NCBI GenBank assembly: GCA_036898135.1
Contig: CM072512.1
Span: 22,887,776 to 22,951,775, forward strand
Source: Oncomelania hupensis
Taxonomy: Eukaryota > Mollusca > Gastropoda > Littorinimorpha > Pomatiopsidae
Length of the DNA: 64,000 nt
Direction of reading: 5' to 3'
Positions 56,886-64,000 of this stretch are shown in pieces. A program made the position numbers and the translations under genes. Each line of letters opens with the position of its first letter. Position 1 is the first letter of the stretch. Under the pieces are notes generated by a model that was not told where the DNA came from, searched no databases, and was given only the letters and a program-made list of their open reading frames with translations.

Positions 56886-59814
56886 CACGGAAGGAAACAT
56901 TTCAGCAACAACAAACATACCTATGAGGAAGTGGAAACCTTTGGTGAACAAAAGAACCAAAACAGAATGCCAACAGCATGTCGGGGAAGGGAAGGGCGAG
57001 AAAAACAAAGGTTTAAAATATATAACCCAGCCACACTGAGCATGCTCATTGTAGCATGGAAATTGGTGGTATATATTATAATACCCCAAGCAAAAATAAT
57101 CAATCTCAAAACAAAAGTTGAGCCTAAAATCTAAATAAACACATTTAACCAAGGCAATGTACATGATACCTCATTATCTCTCTGTATGTCTAATCTGGAA
57201 GTAATGTCAAAGTGCATTAACATTGTGCATGCTGTGCAATGTTAGGCATTTAATGTGAACCCTGAAAATGATTTAAGCATATCAGCTTTTGTGTGCAACA
57301 TCCTAGACAAAAACAGCAATTGGCAATTGAGACTTCCTAAACAAACCAATGAACTATGTGCCCAAAGCTAACGTGTATGAATAAACATTTATAACATCAT
57401 AATAGAACATAGTCAAATATCACATTTTGCATAGATTCTATATAAAATATTAGCACTTGTGCTCATGAGTAAAATTCAAAATATGACAGCACAATTTCTT
57501 TAGTCTAATATCACATACACACGTACACATACTATACAGTATCAGTGTCGAGCCACTGATAAGCGGGTTTCAGAGTGAAAATCAAAAGTGTAAGCAGTTT
57601 CACTGGACGGTTTAAAGAACATTTTTTCTGATATTAACCACACACAACAAAAGTTGGGTTGTTTTATAAACCGACGGTCAGATCCAAGACATGATAAATG
57701 GGAAATACAATCACAAATGTTTCCCCGTAAGAACAAAAACATCATTCGTTATTTCAAACTGTACCACATGTTGCATACTGTGAAGGTGGAAATGTGAGTC
57801 TGCCTTTGTATTTGCAACCTGAAAATGTTACTACCTACAAATCATTCAATGCTACTGCAAGTTAACTACACCCAAAATCAAATCAATACACAAGTTTACA
57901 GGGAAGCAATTCTTAAATGCTACACTTCAGTGTAATGATTTCAGGAATTGCATTTTGAAGAGCCTTTTCTTTCTTCCAAAGACTATTAATCTGAAGAGCA
58001 CTGAACTTATAGTCTATACATTTTCGTCTATACACCTTTGCCTGAACTAGCGCTCTGATTGTTCAAAGTGACAGTCAACAGGGACAGATATTTTTTATGA
58101 TGACATCGCTTTGCAAAGGATGTTTGTTTTAGTAAAATAAAATGTGAAATGAGAACAACTGATGTTTAAATGTCACCCGATAGACACCAACCTATAATAA
58201 GGTTTAGGACAGAGCAACTGTAGTGTAAAGATGGAAGATTTTCTACAGCAGTACACCAGCAGTCAAAAACCCGTAACTTTCACAGTGCCACCCTCTTACT
58301 AGCGTGCACTACAGTTTTGAACATAGGTCTCAATTGTATTAATTAACCATCCTGACCAGACAGTTGTTTCTATTTTGGGAGCGTCTTCATTGGTCACGGG
58401 GCTAGTGAGGCACAGAAAAAATTCGTTCATTTGTTTCATAGAGTTAATGTCCCTGGACGACACATTAGGATATAAGGGATGGAGATACAAAGTTATTATG
58501 TTTAAGATGCCAGGGTGGATGAAGAGGGCATGATGTTGTAAACCCTCAGGAAGTGTGCGCCACGATGGCTCATGCGCCACCACAAGACTATCTTGACCGC
58601 ATCTGAAACTGTTGAGACAGTTTGCCTGACAAAGTTCCCCCAAGTGTGCTGCTACAAGGCAAAAGATGAAGAGTAACCAAGCTGGATCTGGAAGAAGAAA
58701 GATAGTAATGAATTGTCTTGTGGAGGTTTGGAAGCTCTGCCACTCGCCTGTAGATCCAGAAGCCAGGATGCCAAGTAGATAAAGCTTATTTCAAGGGAGG
58801 TAAACACAAGTGGTGCTGAAGACCCAGCAGTACAGTAGAATCTACCCTATGCAATTAAGCTTAAGAAAGGGGCGACCACCAGGATTTAAATGCTAATATT
58901 AGGTAGGTTGGGTTTGGGCGTGCCACAGGATGCACCTACGCCTTCCCCAGGGGTGGCGGCCAAAATTTCCAGATAAAAAGGGACAATGAAGTGTCAACAT
59001 CAACAAATGAATGCATGTTCTCATCTCTCAACAAAAATTGAGGCCAAGTGTGAAAGTGTTTTAGAATAGATTGTTTTCATTATGACAATGATTGCAAAGA
59101 ATGGTTAGTGCAGTGATTTCCTTGTCACCCACCCCCCCCCCTACTGCTCCCACCACCTCACCTCTCCCTTTATCCCCCTTCCCCCCACCCCAAATTATAA
59201 TAACATTTTTCAACAAGATAAAATCCTGAGGTCCATTTCATTAACTTAAAGCAAAGACACAGTAAGCTGCATAGTTTTGTCATATCACAATAGAAACATT
59301 ACTATCTGTGTAAACACATGCATAATCAAACCACGCATGCACACAACATGTATAATATCTTTTTCAAACACACATATAAGCATGCAAAGGTGTATGTGTG
59401 TGCACTCTCCTACATGTATATAATACATACATTTCATTCCCATTTTGAAGTACTACTGAAACTAGAGTATTTTTCTACAGTTAATAAAGCTCAATAATAC
59501 AATGTAATTACTATAATACTTTTGCTACAAAGCACTAATAAATGATTATCACCCAAGCTGCTGTTGTTGTTGTTGTTTTTTTTGCTGTATTTTTTTAAGC
59601 CTAAGGTAATAGATATTTGGGGTTTAAATGGGACTGGTCTTGATAAAAAAAAAAAGTAGAAAACCAACAAGCATAAAAATATATCATAAAAATAAGAACA
59701 AACAGTAAAATTAATTCAAAAGAACTCAAACTTGTTTTCCCCTGAAATAAATCTAAAAAAAAGAAACCACATTTTTCTTTACAAACATTTCCCATATTGT
59801 TTCGTTCAACAAAT
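56886..59814. other. intergenic stretch between the converging genes
   Basis: No gene recognised. It contains a C-rich patch at 59128-59190. A minus-strand frame of 114 codons at 58299-58643 (MGELCQANCLNSFRCGQDSL and on) has ordinary amino-acid composition but no family features; it could be a chance frame in the 3' untranslated region of GORAB. Confidence 0.35.
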
Positions 59815-61799
59815 TCAGGATACCGGTGTTCGTGTATCAGCTCCACCATCCTGAGACTCTGGGCTGCCATTTTCCTCACGTTTCAACGTTTCCACTTGAT
59901 CTCCGCCGTTCAAGTCACTTTTCGCTATTATGCCAGAGTTTTCACACTGTGTGGTTTTCAACAGTTCTGGGGTGGAAGGAGAGTTGGTTGTCTTTTCTGC
60001 AACTTTGTCTGCAGACTCAACACTTGCTCTAGCTGGCAAACTTGATGTTTCAGAGTTTGCACTTGACGACACCTGTTCTGGGGGTGGTGGATCAGGTGAG
60101 GTGGGGTTGGGAAGCTGGTGGACTGGGAGAGAGAGAAGGTTTGTGGAAAGTGTTAAGGGGGGAGAAGGACAGGAGAGGGGGCATGGAAAGAGTCACAGGG
60201 GCATCGGCAGCTTCAAGGCCTAACTCTTTCATGAGGGTAGCCAGGCGCTCTGCCTTTCGCAGCTCGTTCTGCTGGATGACGGTGTAGAGGTGCTCTGTCA
60301 GCGACTCTTTTACCTCGCTCTTCTCTACCAAGAGCATCTTGGCCGCCACAAACTCCTTCTCTGCTCGCTCATAACGCTTCCTGTTACAATTGTAAAAAAA
60401 CATTCTCTGTTATATGCTAAACATGAATTCTGAGCCCCACCCCTGGTCCAAAATCTGAGAAAAAAACGGTCTTATAATAGAGGTGGTCTTATACCGGAAA
60501 CAAGGGTGGGGTGGGGGGGGGAGGGGCGGAGGGGTATGTAGTCATAATTTTCACACTCACCAGCATGTATTCTCTGACAAAGGAAACTGTAAAACATGTT
60601 TCATTTTTAGCTTTGTCTTTTATTCACAACTTCAAAAATAGAAAACAGTCGAACCACTGCCAGACGCGTTCATCCAAGTCTGTCAGTGCAGAAGCTCTCA
60701 GTTTCGATGTTTCCCTTTTCGCCACTTTCTCCACTCTCCCATCGTAGTTTCACAGATTCTTTATCCTTTATGATGAGCTGAATTTGGGTCTTCCCAACGT
60801 CTAAACTTCTTGCAATAGACAAACAACTCTCCCCATTTTCACTTCTTTCAATCACTTTCATTCTCTCTGCCAAACTCAAAACGTTCCTCTTGCGCGACGC
60901 CATTTTGACAGCCCGTGTAGGCGAGTAATGTCCCTTATTTGCGAACCGGAAATAGCAGACAACAGCAGGCGTACACTTACATGAGAGAAAAAACGAAAGG
61001 TACAGACAGCAAATTAACTGATATCTCTTTTAAATTGCCATAAGACGGTCGTATAAAGGGCTTAAGACACGGTCGCTGGTCGCATAAACGAGGTTGTCGC
61101 ATACCAGAGGTCATTTATTATTGGAAGTGAATCCGTCAGAAGTTTTCAGGTCACATAACGGAGGGAGTCGTATACCAGAGAGCCGGATACCGGAGGTTCC
61201 ACTGTACTAGTCTATCCAGGCTGTTGATGTAAACAGGGTTAATTCTGCCTGAGAGGCAGGTTTAACAAGCACTTTATGCACACAATACACATATACTCCA
61301 GTGATAATGATGTCTTCAAAAATATAAGACCCTTACGATCAAGACAGCAGAATGAAGAACATACATGTGCACCAAACAAAACAAAGCAACATCAAAGCAA
61401 TTTCATGCCTTTTTTTTTTACCAGAGATCTTTTATCTCTCAATCAGAATTAAATTCGTTATTTGAATTTCAGTAGTGTTCAAATACTGCTACTAACGAGT
61501 TAAGCTTTACTTCTGACATTATAATATAAATTAAATACATACATGATCAAAACAAAACTTCTCTACATACTGTGCTTGCAAGAAATCCATGCTCGCTGCT
61601 TCAATTCGATCACGGATAATGGCAACATCGGCATTGACAAGACTATCCAGGTGACTCAGTTCCTTCTGTACCTTAGTCAGTTTCTCTGCCTCCGCACGAG
61701 CCATCTTACTCCTGTACATAATCACACTCAAATCATAATAAATGTAAAGTAAAAAAAACAACAAAAACTGAGTTTATTCGCAATTTCAAAACAAACTAA

Positions 61800-61893
<94 letters not shown>

Positions 61894-63348
61894 CATGACA
61901 TCACGTATAAATTTGATTTTTCAAAATTTATGCACTGGAAAACTAAACCACAGGTGGCATTCACAATCCCTCGAAAGTTATCAGATATTAATTGTCATCA
62001 AAACAAACAAATAAAAGTAATAAAAACATTAATTTCTTACTAACCGTTGCTTGATAGCCTCTGCCAATAGGTGGCGACGTTGCTTGTTTTCCTCTTCCAT
62101 CTTCTGCTGTTGCAGTCTGTACTGTTCAACTTTGCTGAGTTCCTTACTGCACAAGAGAACGCACCACGCACAAAAACATTCATTAATATTATTGTCAATA
62201 ATGATCTTTCAGTTTCAAAGCAAGTGCAGACCACAAACATCTCATAACCTTAATCGTCAAGTGTCACTGATGAAACCTCATGCTTCATGATTCAAGTCAA
62301 GTCAAAGAGCTTTATTCCATAAAACCCCTTGGGGCATGTGGAAACAATACAAATGAATTGAAATAAAACAGAATAATAACGGAACACATGAAATGCAACA
62401 CAAAACACGGTATGTACAAATATTACACAAATAAAAGTGAATCATTCACACTCGCATTCTAGAGGGCACATCATAAACACTCGCAATATACACATTCATA
62501 CTATATAAAAATGATGTCCACACAACCTGATCACAAATCACACGCACTCTCTCGCAACATTGGGTGAGAAGGAAGAGGAGGGGTAAGGAGGTACAAATTG
62601 GATTTGAATGGAGGTGTTCTACATATTTAAAAATTGTGATTACTGATGGAAATTAATTACTATTATTACAATCATTATTATTACAACTCATATCACCTTC
62701 TTCTATGCTATTACATTCTGAAGCAATCCATTATTATTTCTATAAACCTAGCCAGTTTCAGCAAAATAGTCTTATTCTTTGTTGAAAATAAATTAATCAT
62801 TTAATAGCATTCGGTCGTACATTTAAAAAAATCTTTTAAGCAGCTCTTCTTGATCATCATCAAAAATGTGGACATATAAAAAAAAAAAAAAGAAATTCGT
62901 CTCCTAGCTCATTGCTCATTGAGATAACATTTATTACAGTATTTACAGATTCTGTCATATCCCTGAATACCCAAAAAACGTCTTTTTTTTAACTGGAAGC
63001 TTATGATTTAAGGTTCTAAATTTTATTACAACAGCAGCTAGACTGGCGGTCAGAACTGTCAAATATTCTTCAAAATCTTTTTTTTAAACATTCTGTAATA
63101 TAAATAATTTGTGTGAATTTCTGAGTGCCAGTTTTGTAAATACTGATCCTGCTGCATTTTAAAAAATCTCTTCTTTAAATCCTTCAACAGAAAGATTCGA
63201 TCCTTGAGACTAATGATACCAAACATTTTCCAACCCTAGTTTTTTCCAGAGAATTCATTAGTTGGGCTAGTAGAAAGTTAAGAGGAAGAAGAAGAAGAAG
63301 AAGAAGAAGAAGAAGATATTACAAGAAGATTATGAAGATAATGAACAA

Positions 63349-63404
<56 letters not shown>

Positions 63405-63845
63405 TCAGATGATAATAAAAATTAAGAAGCTTGGATCTCCTGACAAAAAAATTTGAATTTTTAATTATGATAAAAGTTTACAACAAAAAGGTTCTGATAA
63501 AAAAAAAGTTCACAAGCAGAACTTACCTTAACGCTTCCTTTTCATCAAGCTCTTTGACATCTTTATCCACCTTGCAGTCAGTTTCATTGTTGACATCAAC
63601 AGCGCCACTAGTTTCCACTGTCCTTACTGTATCTGCTGGCTCATAAGAAGCTGAGGTGTCCTTTGGTTGCAGTGGAGACAGTGTTTTTTCTGGCCTGGGA
63701 GCTGATAAGCGCTGTTCAAAAGGCAATGAGGATTGATTGTTTTGTGCAAACTCGCGACTTCTCTGAAGTGCCAGTTCCCGTTGTTGTTGTAGCTTGTGTT
63801 TCCTGGCCATAGCTTGCTGCCTGGTTATACTTTGTGAGGGTGGAT
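59815..63845 (-). CDS. GORAB: GORAB, RAB6-interacting golgin (5' end beyond the window)
   Basis: Coiled-coil Golgi scaffold that in vertebrates binds RAB6 and SCYL1 and stabilises COPI coat assembly at the trans-Golgi; in flies it also acts at centrioles. Four minus-strand exons join in one frame: 63845-63527, 62146-62045, 61711-61571 and 60380-about 60092. The joined product shows the family core in order: a basic Q/R-rich start (ARKHKLQQQRELALQRSREF, then LPFEQRLSAPRPEK), the coil (QQQKMEEENKQRRHLLAEAI, then EKLTKVQKELSHLDSLVNAD, then IRDRIEAA) and the best-conserved stretch (KRYERAEKEFVAAK, then LTEHLYTVIQQNELRKAERL). The C-terminus is uncertain (see the last exon). Start codon and first exon lie right of 64000. 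Confidence 0.92.
60092..60380 (-). CDS. GORAB: GORAB last exon in the window
   Basis: Follows TTGTAACAG on the minus strand. Completes the CA carried from the previous exon to QKRYERAEKEFVAAKMLL, then VEKSEVKESLTEHLYTVIQQ, then NELRKAERLATLMKELGLEA. This frame stops at 60092. A second open frame shifted by one base continues to TGA at 59815 (SSANSETSSLPARASVESAD, then KREENGSPESQDGG), so a base error in the CCCCCC run near 60165 or a short intron ending CTCTCTCTCCCAG (about 60125) may join the two. Confidence 0.88.
60440..61206 (-). mobile_element. Tigger/pogo transposon, internally deleted, with CENP-B-type HTH start
   Basis: The minus-strand 5' end reads CAGTGGAACCTCCGGTATCC at 61206. An untranslated leader leads to an ORF at 60903-60670: MASRKRNVLSLAERMKVIER, then SIARSLDVGKTQIQLIIKDK, the N-terminal DNA-binding helix-turn-helix of Tigger transposases. 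After about 55 codons similarity ends, and the sequence jumps to a 3' end (GGTATAAGACCACCTCTATT, then ATAAGACCG). The last terminal repeat is not visible. It lies in a GORAB intron, same strand as the gene. Confidence 0.85.
61571..61711 (-). CDS. GORAB: GORAB exon
   Basis: Follows ATGTACAG (minus strand), ends before GTATGT. Encodes SKMARAEAEKLTKVQKELSH, then LDSLVNADVAIIRDRIEAAS, then MDFLQA. Matches the human KRIQKEL..LDxxVSADIxILRxRID segment. Confidence 0.93.
61803..61888. repeat. (TA)n microsatellite
   Basis: About 43 TA units in a GORAB intron. Confidence 0.95.
62045..62146 (-). CDS. GORAB: GORAB exon
   Basis: Follows CTTGTGCAG, ends before GTTAGT. Encodes SKELSKVEQYRLQQQKMEEE, then NKQRRHLLAEAIKQ, coiled coil. 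Confidence 0.92.
62288..62640 (-). repeat. probable retroelement 3' end
   Basis: The left border CAAGTCAAAGAGCTTTATTC, then CATAAAACCCCTTGGGGC resembles a LINE 3' end in reverse. A similar short piece (CCCCAAGGGGTCTCTAATTT) lies at 56493-56512. No coding part is visible. Confidence 0.35.
63283..63403. repeat. (AAG)n and (ATG)n trinucleotide tracts
   Basis: (GAA)n at about 63283-63316 and (ATG)n at about 63351-63403 in a GORAB intron. Confidence 0.9.
63527..63845 (-). CDS. GORAB: GORAB exon, N-terminal part
   Basis: Follows TTAATTTTTCAG (minus strand), ends before GTAAGT. Enters with two bases of a split codon, then PPSQSITRQQAMARKHKLQQ, then QRELALQRSREFAQ, then SLPFEQRLSAPRPEKTLSPL and a polar, probably disordered segment. 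The human protein begins the equivalent part around KDPFEPQR. Confidence 0.9.
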
Positions 63846-64000
63846 CTGAAAAATTAAGTCCAGTAAACTTTATCCCAAAGTTAATAAAAGACAAAGTTTG
63901 CCAAGATTGAAGGCTGCATAGTTTTGATTAACTAGCTTATTACATCATCTCTTAACTTTTTTTAGAGGGACCCACTTTGACCCAAAACCCCTTGATGAAT

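Noticed and set aside
58299..58643. 114-codon minus-strand ORF
   Set aside because: No recognisable domain, no splice context and isolated; kept only as a note on the intergenic entry.

Overview
The window is animal nuclear DNA: AT-rich, intron-rich, and crowded with retrotransposons, SINEs and microsatellites. The repeat mix (RTE LINEs with a GGATA-type tail, tRNA-derived SINEs, Ty3/Gypsy, Tigger and hAT-like DNA transposons) and the protein similarities suggest a lophotrochozoan, most likely a gastropod mollusc. That placement is an inference from memory. Nothing bacterial, no CRISPR array and no rRNA locus was seen. One 500-base run of N (6001-6500) marks an assembly gap.

Two host genes can be read. 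The first, on the + strand, is a dipeptidyl-peptidase of the DPP4/DPP6/DPP10 (S9B) family. Twenty-four coding exons were placed between 13389 and 45453. All junctions have GT/AG borders and keep one continuous frame of 790 codons including the stop; the first exon(s) with the start codon were not found. The protein opens with a juxtamembrane and membrane segment typical of the Kv4-channel partners DPP6/DPP10. Unlike those catalytically dead vertebrate proteins, it keeps the whole Ser-Asp-His triad, the Glu-Glu substrate motif and the other DPP4 active-site residues. The second gene, on the - strand, is GORAB (RAB6-interacting golgin). Four exons lie between about 60092 and 63845 and its 5' part lies beyond the right edge. 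The two genes converge tail to tail across roughly 10-14 kb of repeat-rich intergenic DNA.

Layout: 1-13.4 kb is repeat-rich flank or upstream DNA (a TATA-containing 0.7-kb repeat, a Ty3/Gypsy pol remnant, an RTE LINE cut by the gap, SINEs, microsatellites). 13.4-45.5 kb is the DPP gene. Its introns carry a nearly full-length RTE LINE inside a tandemly duplicated block (18.9-23.6 kb), an I-type LINE 3' end (29.1-29.8 kb), a SINE with clean target-site duplications (31.5 kb), a donor-site-like minisatellite (33.1 kb), a decayed LTR retrotransposon (33.4-37.3 kb), another 0.7-kb repeat (37.8-38.4 kb), an L2/CR1-type LINE tail (41.9-42.6 kb) and a MITE (43.8-44.3 kb). 45.5-46.2 kb holds a minisatellite whose every unit contains AATAAA. 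46.2-48.3 kb is a decayed RTE copy. 49.9 kb holds a possible alternative acidic last exon of the DPP gene. 51.2-52.1 kb is a hAT-like element inserted into a SINE. 55.6-56.9 kb is a cluster of reversed 0.7-kb repeats. 59.8-64 kb is GORAB with a Tigger fragment in an intron.

No new multi-gene system is evident. The best leads are the catalytically intact DPP6/10-type protein, its possible alternative acidic tail, and the well-preserved nested insertions that allow relative dating of mobile elements.
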